A stretch of 64,000 nucleotides of DNA, from positions 62,001-126,000 of the forward strand of contig NZ_FMCU01000017.1 of the NCBI RefSeq assembly GCF_900091525.1, written 5' to 3'. Origin of the DNA: Micromonospora matsumotoense (GTDB lineage Bacteria > Actinomycetota > Actinomycetes > Mycobacteriales > Micromonosporaceae). The notes under the pieces are model-generated. The model was not told the origin of the DNA and did not search any database. It saw only the letters and a list, made by a program, of their open reading frames with translations. A program made the position numbers and the translations under genes. Below, piece after piece: positions 15,889-23,356 of the stretch (the stretch's first letter is position 1; the number at the start of each line of letters is the position of its first letter).

Positions 15889-16784
15889 TTCACGGCCTCC
15901 TTGGTGCTCGCGCCGGCGGTCAGGGTGAGGAAGAGCTGTTCCAGGCCACCGCCACCGGCCGGGCGCAGCTCGGTCAGGACCAGCCCGGCGTCGGCGGCGG
16001 CCTGCCCGACGGCGTCGGGCTCGGCGCGGACCACACACCCGCCGTCGGCGCTGCCGGTGGCGTCCAGCCCGGCCCGGTCGAGGGTGAGCCGCAGGGCGTG
16101 CGGGTCGCGGGCCCGGACCAGCGTGCCGGCGCCGGCCAGCAGTTCGTCCTTGCCGCCCTGGGCGACCACCCGGCCACCGCCGATCACCACCAGCCGGTCG
16201 GCGACCGCCTCCACCTCCCGCAGCAGGTGGGAGGAGAGCAGCACGGTGCCGCCCCGGTCGGCGAAGTCGCGCAGCAACCCGCGCATCCAGAAGATCCCCT
16301 CCGGGTCCAGGCCGTTGGCCGGCTCGTCGAGGACCAGCACCCGGGGTTCGCCGAGCAGCGCCAGCGCCAGGCCGAGCCGCTGCCGCATGCCCAGCGAGTA
16401 CGCCCCGACCCGCCGCTTCGCCGCCACCGGGTTCAGGCCCACCCGGTCGAGGACGGCGGCCACCCGCCCGGCGTCCACGCCCATGGTCCGGGCGGCCAGG
16501 GTCAGCGTCTCCCGCCCGCTGCGCCCGACGTGCTGCGCCGAGGCGTCCAGCAGCACGCCCACCTCCCGCCCCGGGTTGGGCAGCTCCCGGTAGGGGCGGC
16601 CGGCGACGGCAGCGGCGCCGGAGGTCGGGCGGGTCAGCCCGCAGAGCATCCGCATGGTGGTGGACTTGCCGGCGCCGTTCGGGCCGAGGAAACCGGTCAC
16701 CGTGCCGGGTTCGCACCGGAAGGAGACGTCGTCGACGGCGGCGTGCGGGCCGTACCGCTTGGTGAGGTGGTCAGCTGTAATCAT
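15885..16784 (-). CDS. ABC transporter ATP-binding protein
   Basis: The 299-residue ATPase has Walker A GPNGAGKST (about 33-41), a signature loop YSLGMRQRLGLA (about 134-145), Walker B VLVLDEP with the following ANGLDPEG (about 153-166), and an H-loop after VLLSSH. It energises the ABC-2 permease encoded directly downstream. The C-terminal about 80 residues are the usual extension of DrrA/CcmA-like exporters. It is divergent from the sensor kinase gene (133 bp between starts). Confidence 0.93.
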   Translation of the reverse strand: MITADHLTKRYGPHAAVDDVSFRCEPGTVTGFLGPNGAGKSTTMRMLCGLTRPTSGAAAVAGRPYRELPNPGREVGVLLDASAQHVGRSGRETLTLAARTMGVDAGRVAAVLDRVGLNPVAAKRRVGAYSLGMRQRLGLALALLGEPRVLVLDEPANGLDPEGIFWMRGLLRDFADRGGTVLLSSHLLREVEAVADRLVVIGGGRVVAQGGKDELLAGAGTLVRARDPHALRLTLDRAGLDATGSADGGCVVRAEPDAVGQAAADAGLVLTELRPAGGGGLEQLFLTLTAGASTKEAVK

Positions 16785-16850
16785 GCCGTCGAGCCTGTCG
16801 GAGCCACCCGGCCGGGCGCTGCGGCCGGCGGTCGAGCGTCACCCCTACCT

Positions 16851-16868
16851 AGGTCTACCGGCAGACCT
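16851..16868. promoter_or_regulatory. inverted repeat, possible response-regulator operator
   Basis: AGGTCTaccggcAGACCT is a perfect 6-bp inverted repeat with a 6-bp spacer, between the divergent ABC exporter operon and the two-component genes. NarL-type regulators bind such repeats. It sits about 67 bp from the ATPase start and 50 bp from the kinase start, so one dimer could control both promoters. Confidence 0.45.
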
Positions 16869-16905
16869 CGACTTTGGTTGGTGTCCGGGAGGCCGGCCGG
16901 GTTTC

Positions 16906-16911
16906 TAGCAT
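16906..16911 (+). promoter_or_regulatory. -10 hexamer, leaderless-type promoter of the sensor kinase
   Basis: TAGCAT is followed by 6 nt and then GTG at 16918, which places the expected transcription start at the start codon. No Shine-Dalgarno is visible, in keeping with leaderless translation. Confidence 0.55.
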
Positions 16912-16917
16912 GGGTGG

Positions 16918-18159
16918 GTGAGTGCTGCCGTCGTACCCGATCATCCCTGGCTGCTGCCGGGGGCGCTGACGCCCGAGGCGAGGGCGCCCCGGCGTACGCC
17001 CCGGGACTGGCTGGTCGACGTGGTGGCCTTCCTGCTCGCCCTCGGCTGGGCGCTGGTGGCGTTCGGTGACGCGGTGTCACCGAACCCGCAGTTCGCCCAC
17101 AACGCGGGCCCGTCCTGGCTGGTCGGGGTCGACCTGCTGGCGGGTCTCGCCTGCTGCGCGGCCCTCTGGCTGCGCCGGCGCTGGCCGGTCGGGCTGGCCG
17201 TGGTCGGACTGCCGCTGGCCCTGTTCTCGGTGACCGCCGGGGTGGCGCTGCTGATCGTGGTGTTCACCGTGCTGGTCCACCGTCCGCTGCCGGTCGGCGC
17301 GGCGCTGGTCGGCTTCCACCTGCTGACGGTCCCGCTCTACACCGCCGTCCGCCCCGATCCGTCGCTGCCCTACTGGGGGACGGTGGCCTGGACGGTGATG
17401 TTCATCGGCGTGGTGGTGGCCTGGGCGATGTTCGTCCGGGCCCGCCGGCAGCTGGTGCTGTCGCTGCGCGACCGCGCCCACCGGGCGGAGGCCGAGCAGC
17501 AGCTCCGCGTCGACCAGGCCCGCCAGCTGGAACGCACCCGGATCGCCCGGGAGATGCACGACGTGCTGGCGCACCGGATCTCGCTGCTCAGCCTGCACGC
17601 CGGGGCGCTGGAATTCCGCCCGGACGCGTCACCGCAGGAGGTGGCGCGGGCGGCCGGGGTGATCCGGGGCAGCGCCCACGCCGCCCTGCAGGACCTGCGC
17701 GAGGTGATCGGGGTGCTCCGCGCCGACACCGCCGGCGGCGACACCGGCCCGGAACGCCCCCAGCCCACCCTCGCGGACGTGCCCGCGCTGATCGCCGAGT
17801 CCCGGGCCGCCGGGGTGCGGGTCACCCTGGTCGACGAGGTCGCCGACCCGGCGGACGTGCCGACGGCGGTGGGGCGCGGCGCGTACCGGATCGTGCAGGA
17901 GGGGCTGACCAACGCGCGCAAGCACGCCCCCGGTGCGGCGGTCGCCGTCCGGCTGGCCGGCGCACCGGGACGGGAGTTGAGCGTCGAGATCCGTAACCCG
18001 TGGCCGGTGGGCCCACCCGGGCCGGTGCTGCCGGGCGCCGGGACCGGGCTGGTCGGCATCGCCGAGCGGGTCACCCTGACCGGTGGCCGGCTGACGCACG
18101 GTCGGGACGACGCGACCGGCGACTTCCGGTTGGCCGCCCGACTGCCGTGGCGGGCATGA
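16918..18159 (+). CDS. NarL-type sensor histidine kinase
   Basis: The 413-residue kinase has four or five N-terminal membrane helices (about residues 35-175), a coiled segment after MFVRARRQLVLSLRDRAHRAEAEQQ, and a HisKA_3 phosphoacceptor motif ERTRIAREMHDVLAHRISLL with His near residue 220. A HATPase_c domain follows, with an N-box YRIVQEGLTNARKHAPG (about 322-338) and a G-box GAGTGLVGIAERV. It should autophosphorylate and pass phosphate to the LuxR-type regulator 43 bp downstream. The divergent ABC exporter suggests envelope stress or drug sensing, as in DesK/LiaS-like systems. Confidence 0.92.
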   Translation: MSAAVVPDHPWLLPGALTPEARAPRRTPRDWLVDVVAFLLALGWALVAFGDAVSPNPQFAHNAGPSWLVGVDLLAGLACCAALWLRRRWPVGLAVVGLPLALFSVTAGVALLIVVFTVLVHRPLPVGAALVGFHLLTVPLYTAVRPDPSLPYWGTVAWTVMFIGVVVAWAMFVRARRQLVLSLRDRAHRAEAEQQLRVDQARQLERTRIAREMHDVLAHRISLLSLHAGALEFRPDASPQEVARAAGVIRGSAHAALQDLREVIGVLRADTAGGDTGPERPQPTLADVPALIAESRAAGVRVTLVDEVADPADVPTAVGRGAYRIVQEGLTNARKHAPGAAVAVRLAGAPGRELSVEIRNPWPVGPPGPVLPGAGTGLVGIAERVTLTGGRLTHGRDDATGDFRLAARLPWRA

Positions 18160-18202
18160 ACCGCCCGGCCGGGACCGCCGCCCGGTTGCCCGGTGGTACC
18201 CG

Positions 18203-18892
18203 GTGACCGGCACGACGGACGGCGGCGACGCCCCGGTGCGGGTGTTGATCGTCGACGACGACGCGCTGGTCCGCGCCGGGCTGTCGATGATCCTCGGCGG
18301 CGTGCCGGACCTGCGGGTGGTGGGCGAGGCGGCCGACGGCGACGAGGTGCCCGCCGCCGTCGCCGGGTGCGCGCCCGACGTGGTCCTGATGGACATCCGG
18401 ATGCCCCGGGTGGACGGGTTGGCCGCCACCGAGGCGCTGCGGGCGCTGCCGCACCCGCCGGAGGTGCTGGTGCTGACCACCTTCGACGCCGACGAGCAGG
18501 TGCTGCGGGCGTTGCGGGCCGGCGCGGGCGGCTTCCTGCTCAAGGACACCCCACCCGCCGAGATCGTCCGGGCGGTGCGCCGGGTGGCGGCCGGCGAGGC
18601 GACCCTGTCGCCGACGGTGACCCGGCAGCTGATCAGCCACCTGACCGACGGGCCGACGCCGGGCCCGGACCCGCGTCGGGACCGGGCGCTGCGGCTGTTG
18701 GTCGGGCTCACCGAACGGGAACGGGAGGTGGCGGTGGCGCTCGGCCACGGCCGGAGCAACGCGGAGATCTCGGCGGAGCTGTTCATGAGCGTGGCGACGG
18801 TGAAGGCGTACGTGTCGCGGCTGCTGACCAAGCTGGCGCTGAACAACCGGGTCCAGGTGGCGCTGCTGGTCCACGACGCGGGCCTGGTCTGA
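18203..18892 (+). CDS. NarL/LuxR-type response regulator
   Basis: The 229-residue protein has a receiver domain (VRVLIVDDDALVRAGL; phospho-acceptor Asp in VVLMDIRMP near residue 65; conserved Lys in LLKDTPP near 115). A C-terminal LuxR/GerE helix-turn-helix follows (LTEREREVAVALGHGRSNAEI and SVATVKAYVSRLLTKL, about 170-220). It is the partner of the kinase just upstream. The probable target is the inverted repeat in the kinase/ABC intergenic region. Confidence 0.92.
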   Translation: MTGTTDGGDAPVRVLIVDDDALVRAGLSMILGGVPDLRVVGEAADGDEVPAAVAGCAPDVVLMDIRMPRVDGLAATEALRALPHPPEVLVLTTFDADEQVLRALRAGAGGFLLKDTPPAEIVRAVRRVAAGEATLSPTVTRQLISHLTDGPTPGPDPRRDRALRLLVGLTEREREVAVALGHGRSNAEISAELFMSVATVKAYVSRLLTKLALNNRVQVALLVHDAGLV

Positions 18893-18914
18893 CAGCGCCA
18901 AACCCTCAGAGTCG

Positions 18915-18951
18915 ATACCCTCATCTTTGGTGGTATCACCGATGAGGGTAT
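18915..18951. promoter_or_regulatory. 11-bp inverted repeat in front of the ATPase gene
   Basis: ATACCCTCATC at 18915-18925 is repeated inverted as GATGAGGGTAT at 18941-18951, separated by 15 bp. It ends 2 bp before the GGAG ribosome binding site of the next gene. As DNA it looks like an operator; as RNA it would fold into a hairpin just ahead of the RBS. Its position also argues against the upstream TTG/GTG/ATG starts at 18927-18942, which lie inside it. Confidence 0.55.
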
Positions 18952-18962
18952 TGGAGCTGAGC

Positions 18963-20387
18963 GTGGACGGCTTTGTGGGACGTGACCGGGAACTCGGCCT
19001 TCTCGACGGCATCCTGGCCAAGGTCAGCCGGGGTGGGCGGGCCGGACGCCCCGGCCGGGCGCTGTTGATGCGTGGGCGTCGTCGGGTCGGCAAGTCCCGG
19101 TTGGTCGAGGAGTTCGTCGACCGGGCCGGGGTCCCCTACCTGTTCTTCACCGCATCCGCCCAGCCCACCGTGGCTGCCGATCTCGCCCTGTTCGTCGAGG
19201 CCGTGGTCGGGTCCAGCCTGCCCGGTGCGCAACTCTTCGCCGCCCAACGCCCGAGCACCTGGGACGCCGCGCTCACCCTGCTGGCCGCCGCCCTGCCGAC
19301 AGACCGGCCGGCCGTGGTGGTGCTCGACGAGTTGCCCTACCTGATCGCCACGGACCCCGGACTGGAGGGCACCCTGCAGAAGGTGTTCGACCGGGAGTTG
19401 TCACGGCTGCCGGTCCTGTTGGTCTGCATCGGCTCCGACCTGGCGATGATGGAGGCGCTGAACGACTACGGGCGGCCGTTCCACCAGCGGGCGACGGAGC
19501 TGGTGGTGCCGCCGCTGAGCCCCACCGACGTCCGGGACATGCTCGGTGCGGCACCGGCCGACGCCTTCGACGCCTATCTGGTCTCCGGCGGCCTGCCGCT
19601 GATCCTCGACGAGTGGCCCGCCGGGGCCGGCCTCGGCGACTACCTCGCCGAGGCGGTCACCGACCCGACCTCCGCCCTGCTGGTCAGTGCGGAACGGGCG
19701 CTGGCCGCCGAGTTCCCGACCCAGTCGCAGGCCGGTCTGGTGCTGCGGGCCATCGGTTCCGGTGAACGCACCTTCTCCCTGATCGCGCGAGCGGCCGGTG
19801 ACCTGCCCCAGGCATCGCTCAGCCGGGCACTGCGGTTGCTGGCCGACAAGCGCATCGTCGAGGTCGCCACCCCGCTGTCCACCCGCCCCTCCCGGGAGAC
19901 CCGTTACACCGTCGCCGACCCGTACCTGCGCTTCTGGCTGACCTTCCTCGGCCCGTACCTGCCCGAGATCGAGCGCGGACGGGGCGATCTCACCCTCGCC
20001 AGGATCCGCACCTCCTGGACGTCCTGGCGGGGCCGGGCGATCGAGCCGGTGGTACGGGAGGCGCTGCGGCGACTGCCGGCCGGCCACCTGCCCGACGACA
20101 CCGCCGTGGTGGGCGGCTACTGGACCCGGACCAACGACCCGGAGATCGACCTGGTCGGGGCGGACCGTGGGCCGGTCGCCCGGCGGATCACCTTCGTCGG
20201 CTCGGTGAAGTGGCTGGAGAACCGACCCTTCGACGGGCACGACCTGGGTCGGCTCACCCTGCACCGGTCCCGGCTGCCCGGTGCCGACGAACAGGTGGCG
20301 CTGCTGGCGGTCGCCCGGGCCGGTGCGGTGGTGGACGGTGTGCGGGTGTTGACGCCGGAGGATCTGCTCACCGCCTGGGGGGATTGA
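18963..20387 (+). CDS. AAA family ATPase with C-terminal DUF234-like nuclease-fold domain
   Basis: The 474-residue protein belongs to the archaeal-type ATPase family. The start FVGRDRELGLLDGIL is typical, Walker A is MRGRRRVGKSRLVEEF (about 35-50), and VVVLDELPYL is Walker B (about 116-125). A winged-helix stretch SLIARAAGDLPQASLSRALRLLADKRIV precedes DPYLRFWLTFLGPYL. The C-terminal domain has EIDLVGADR followed by a degenerate VGSVKW, reminiscent of the E/D-x-K core of PD-(D/E)XK folds (DUF234). The biological role is unknown. GTG 18963 has GGAG 6 nt upstream. A palindrome right before the RBS suggests tight, perhaps self-imposed control. Confidence 0.82.
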   Translation: MDGFVGRDRELGLLDGILAKVSRGGRAGRPGRALLMRGRRRVGKSRLVEEFVDRAGVPYLFFTASAQPTVAADLALFVEAVVGSSLPGAQLFAAQRPSTWDAALTLLAAALPTDRPAVVVLDELPYLIATDPGLEGTLQKVFDRELSRLPVLLVCIGSDLAMMEALNDYGRPFHQRATELVVPPLSPTDVRDMLGAAPADAFDAYLVSGGLPLILDEWPAGAGLGDYLAEAVTDPTSALLVSAERALAAEFPTQSQAGLVLRAIGSGERTFSLIARAAGDLPQASLSRALRLLADKRIVEVATPLSTRPSRETRYTVADPYLRFWLTFLGPYLPEIERGRGDLTLARIRTSWTSWRGRAIEPVVREALRRLPAGHLPDDTAVVGGYWTRTNDPEIDLVGADRGPVARRITFVGSVKWLENRPFDGHDLGRLTLHRSRLPGADEQVALLAVARAGAVVDGVRVLTPEDLLTAWGD

Positions 20388-20427
20388 ACCGCCGCCGGTC
20401 ACCGCCCGTACCACTGCGCGAGGATGC

Positions 20428-20449
20428 GTTGCGGCGATTCAGCCGCAAC
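20428..20449. other. 8-bp hairpin between the ATPase and the next gene
   Basis: GTTGCGGC at 20428-20435 pairs with GCCGCAAC at 20442-20449 around the loop GATTCA. It is 40 bp after the ATPase stop and 26 bp before the next start, so it may attenuate or terminate read-through. Confidence 0.4.
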
Positions 20450-20475
20450 TGCTGCCGAACTGCGGGAGGCCTGCC

Positions 20476-20967
20476 GTGCGAGTTGGTGAGCAGTCGACGG
20501 ACCCCATCGATCAGGTTCTGGGTGAGGTGCCGGTGCCCGCCTCGTTGACACCCGAGGACGTCCGGCTCGCGGTGCGGGCGGTGGTGGTGCACGCCGCCGA
20601 GGAATGGCCCAACGGGCCGCTGTGCCGCAACGACGGTGCGTCCTACCCGTGCCGGTTGCACCGCTGGGGACGGCGGGTGCTGGAGAACCACGGATTGAAC
20701 GAGCGTCAGATCGACGCGCTGATCCGGCACGGAAACCCGTTCGTGCACGTGCCCTTCCCGTTTACGTACACCACGCCCCGGCCCGGCACGGCCCCGGCGC
20801 GGACCGCCCCGGCGGCCGGCTACCCGGCCCGTGACCAGGTCGGCCGACCCGGCACACCCGGGGCGCGGCCCACCACGTCGGGGCTGCGGCCCGGGGTGCG
20901 CTCCGGCGTGCCGGGACGGCCGGTGGCGCCCCCCGCCACCGCGCCGCGCTGGCCCCGGGCGAGCTGA
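20476..20967 (+). CDS. conserved hypothetical protein with Cys/His-containing core
   Basis: The 163-residue protein is not a family I can name. Residues about 20-95 look folded: PASLTPEDVRLAVRAVVVHAAEEW, then CRNDGASYPCRLHRWGRRVLENHGL and IDALIRHGNPFVHVPFPF. Two Cys and three His occur within about 45 residues; a metal site is possible but unproven. The rest is a disordered Pro/Gly/Arg tail. GTG 20476 is preceded by GGAGG at 6 nt, so translation is well supported. It is probably an actinobacteria-specific gene. Confidence 0.6.
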   Translation: MRVGEQSTDPIDQVLGEVPVPASLTPEDVRLAVRAVVVHAAEEWPNGPLCRNDGASYPCRLHRWGRRVLENHGLNERQIDALIRHGNPFVHVPFPFTYTTPRPGTAPARTAPAAGYPARDQVGRPGTPGARPTTSGLRPGVRSGVPGRPVAPPATAPRWPRAS

Positions 20968-21059
20968 GCGGGCAGGCCCGTCCGACGCCCCTGGTGCCCC
21001 GACGCCGGCCCGGCCCCGATGATCCCGTGGGGCCGGACCGGCGTCGGCCAGTGTGCCGG

Positions 21060-21839
21060 TCAGCGGCTGACGCCGCAGTCGGGAGCCGCCCAGCTGGTGC
21101 GGTTCGTCGACGTGTCGCGGTTGTTCTCCCGCCGGGAGTCCACGTGGACGTGGTCGTCGTGGCCGGCGTACCCGGGGCCGTAGATGCCGCTGAACCCGTG
21201 GTCGCGGGAGGCGCGGGCGATCTCGCAGAGTGACCTGCTGCCCGAGGTCAGGTCGGCGGCGTTGCCGTAGAGGTGCTGGCTGTCCGACGCCCCGCCGACC
21301 TGCTTGTTGCAGTTGGAGTCGCGGAAGCCGCTGGTGACGTTGAGCGGCTTGTCGCCCAGGCCGCGCCGCAGCGCCTCCAGTTTCCACATGGTGCGCACGG
21401 CGGTGGCCTTGGTGTCGGTGGCGGAGACCGGACCGCCGCTCCACCCGCCCTCGCCGCAGCCGTCGTCCAGTTCGCGGTAGCTGAAGTGGGCCGGCGTGCA
21501 GTCGTTGTCCTGCAACTGGTAGAGCTTGGTGAAGGTCTGCCGGCCGGCGACGCCGTCGCTGCGCAGCCCGTACGCGGTCTGGAAGCGCTTGACCGCGGCG
21601 GTGGTCTCGGGGCCGAAGTCCCCGTCGATCCGGACGATTCCCCCGCGGCCCGCCCAACCGGCGACCCGGATCTGCAACTGGCGGACGTCATCGCCGGAGC
21701 GCCCCTGGTAGAGGTCGCGTTTCCAGGTGTAGCAGCCGTCGGCGTGGGCCGCTGGCGCGGCGACCACCGTGGCGATCGCGGCTCCCGGCAGAGCCAGGGC
21801 GAACGCGACGAGTGCCCGCTTCACAGTGTTCTGGCGCAC
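21060..21839 (-). CDS. secreted M15-type peptidase with peptidoglycan-binding domain
   Basis: The 259-residue product has a signal peptide (1-34, cut after AAHA), a PG_binding_1 domain (about 48-107; IDGDFGPETTAAVKRFQTAYGL with the DGVAGRQTF close) and an M15-family D,D-peptidase domain. The zinc-site motifs are SQHLYGNAAD (His189, Asp196) and HDDHVHVD (His230/His232). Six or more Cys suggest disulfides outside the cell. It should cut D-Ala-containing peptidoglycan cross-links. GTG 21839 is chosen because GGGAGGA lies 5 nt upstream. The gene is alone, divergent from the DUF6642 gene. Confidence 0.85.
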   Translation of the reverse strand: MRQNTVKRALVAFALALPGAAIATVVAAPAAHADGCYTWKRDLYQGRSGDDVRQLQIRVAGWAGRGGIVRIDGDFGPETTAAVKRFQTAYGLRSDGVAGRQTFTKLYQLQDNDCTPAHFSYRELDDGCGEGGWSGGPVSATDTKATAVRTMWKLEALRRGLGDKPLNVTSGFRDSNCNKQVGGASDSQHLYGNAADLTSGSRSLCEIARASRDHGFSGIYGPGYAGHDDHVHVDSRRENNRDTSTNRTSWAAPDCGVSR

Positions 21840-22151
21840 AGAAGTCCTCCCGATTGGCAGTGATTGGGGTGGTGAACAGGGCATCGCCCGGGACGTCCTG
21901 CGACTTCCACCCTGACAGCTGGCCGGCTGATTCGCGGTGATAAAGGGGAATTGTCCTCACAGTTGGTGATAGCTGGGTGTCACCTGTGAATTGCGGTGAA
22001 TTGCAATTCGGTCAGGTCGTACCGGCGCGGGACGGATTTCCCCATAGCGGCGGAGTATCCCGAAACGGATCAGTCGGGCACCCAGGGTGATGTGGGTTCG
22101 TGACCGGGACCCGGTAACGTCGTCCGCGCCGGCGAGGTCGGGGAGGTGCAG
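21840..22151. other. 312-bp divergent intergenic region
   Basis: No gene is seen between the M15 peptidase and DUF6642 starts. It is lower in GC than its surroundings in 21930-22030. It contains a direct repeat GTGAATTGC (21986-21994 and 21996-22004) and the palindrome at 21998-22009. A GGGGAGG Shine-Dalgarno for the rightward gene is at 22140-22146. Confidence 0.6.
21998..22009. promoter_or_regulatory. 12-bp palindrome GAATTGCAATTC
   Basis: GAATTGCAATTC is perfectly palindromic and is preceded 12 bp away by another direct GAATTGC half-site. It lies about 160 bp upstream of the secreted M15 peptidase start. The same half-site forms the inverted repeat at 1910-1935 upstream of the secreted I36 protein. 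It is a plausible operator of a shared regulator, not proven. Confidence 0.4.
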
Positions 22152-22793
22152 GTGGCGCGGGGCGGGGTCTTCTGTGTCGAGGGGCAGTGGCACCGTGACC
22201 TCAACGAACGCGGGTCCGTGTTGCCCACCCTCGACCTGCTCGAACGGCTCGGCCGCATCCGCTACATCCACAAGGACGCCGCCACCCGCGACGAGCTGTT
22301 CTACTTCCTCGACCGCTGGCTGCTCAAGCAGTACGCCGACCACCGGGTCGGCTTCTTCGCCATGCACGGCGAGCCCAGCCGGCTCTGCCTCACCGACTGG
22401 GACTCCGTCGAGCTGGCCGACGTCGCCGAGCGGATGGCCGGCCGGGCCGAGGGCCGGCGGCTCTACTTCGGCAGCTGCTCGGTGCTGCGCGCCTCCGACG
22501 CCACGCTGCGCGACTTCCTCGACGTCACCGGCGCGGCCCTGATCTGCGGTTTCACCCGCGAGGTCGACTGGGTCGAGTCGGCCGCCTTCGAGACGGTGCT
22601 GCTCGACGTGCTCGCCAACGGCCAGCGGCACAATGCCGCCGAGCTGCGGATGGGCTCGGCGCACTGGGCGCCGCTCGCGGCGTACCTCGGGTTCCGGGTG
22701 ATCTACGCCAACGGCCGCGCCTGGCGGCCCACGGCCCGGCCCCGGGTCCCCGCCCAGCCCGCGCCGGGCCGGGTCGGCGGCCGGTCCGGTTGA
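22152..22793 (+). CDS. DUF6642 family protein
   Basis: The 213-residue protein matches the DUF6642 pattern: a start GGVFCVEGQWHRDL, a middle IRYIHKDAATRDELFYFLDRWLLKQYADHRVGFFAMHGEP, then RRLYFGSCSVLRA and GAALICGFTREVDWVESAAFE. The conserved His (AMHGEP) and Cys (FGSCS) are spaced like a caspase/CHAT-type His-Cys dyad, so a protease-like fold is possible; this is inference. GTG 22152 is preferred over GTG 22146 because GGGGAGG ends at 22146. It is monocistronic, divergent from the M15 gene. Confidence 0.72.
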   Translation: MARGGVFCVEGQWHRDLNERGSVLPTLDLLERLGRIRYIHKDAATRDELFYFLDRWLLKQYADHRVGFFAMHGEPSRLCLTDWDSVELADVAERMAGRAEGRRLYFGSCSVLRASDATLRDFLDVTGAALICGFTREVDWVESAAFETVLLDVLANGQRHNAAELRMGSAHWAPLAAYLGFRVIYANGRAWRPTARPRVPAQPAPGRVGGRSG

Positions 22794-22836
22794 CGCCCGC
22801 CGAGTCGCCGGCCGACGGGCCTGGTAGAACCGGGGG

Positions 22837-23301
22837 ATGGCACGCAGCGTCGCAACCAACACCCGGGTCGACCGGGACGCCCTGATCGAGTTCGTCCGCC
22901 CCCGGCACCGGGTGCTGCTGATGACCACCCGGGCCGACGGCCGTCCGCAGTCCTCCCCGGTCGCCTGCGGTGTGGACGGCGTCGGACGGTTGATGATCTC
23001 CAGCTACCCGGAACGGGCCAAGATCGCCAACATCCGCCGTGACCCCCGGGTCTCCGCCTGTGTGCTCTCCGACGACTGGGACGGCCCATGGGTGCAGGTC
23101 GACGGGGTGGCCGAGGTGCTCGACCTGCCCGACGCGCTGGAGCCGCTGGTGGACTACTTCCGCAGCATCTCCGGGGAACACCCGGACTGGGACGAGTACC
23201 GGGCGGCCATGGTGGCGCAGGGCAAGTCGCTGATCAGGATCACCGTCGAGAGCTGGGGGCCGATCGCCACCGGCGGTTTTCCGGCCCGGCTCGCCGACTG
23301 A
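22837..23301 (+). CDS. PPOX-class F420-dependent oxidoreductase
   Basis: The 154-residue protein has the split beta-barrel of the pyridoxamine 5'-phosphate oxidase-like F420 enzymes: an early RPRHRVLLMTTRADGRPQ, then SSPVACGVDGVGRLMISSYPERAKIANIRRDPRVSACVLSD, the family's defining run. It would use cofactor F420 in the cytosol; the substrate is unknown. TAGAAC lies 6 nt before the ATG, a near-match to a leaderless -10 box; no RBS is obvious. Confidence 0.88.
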   Translation: MARSVATNTRVDRDALIEFVRPRHRVLLMTTRADGRPQSSPVACGVDGVGRLMISSYPERAKIANIRRDPRVSACVLSDDWDGPWVQVDGVAEVLDLPDALEPLVDYFRSISGEHPDWDEYRAAMVAQGKSLIRITVESWGPIATGGFPARLAD

Positions 23302-23356
23302 CCCCGCCGGCACCGCCGCTGCCGGCCGGGGCGGCCCCGCCGCCGGCAGGCCCGGC

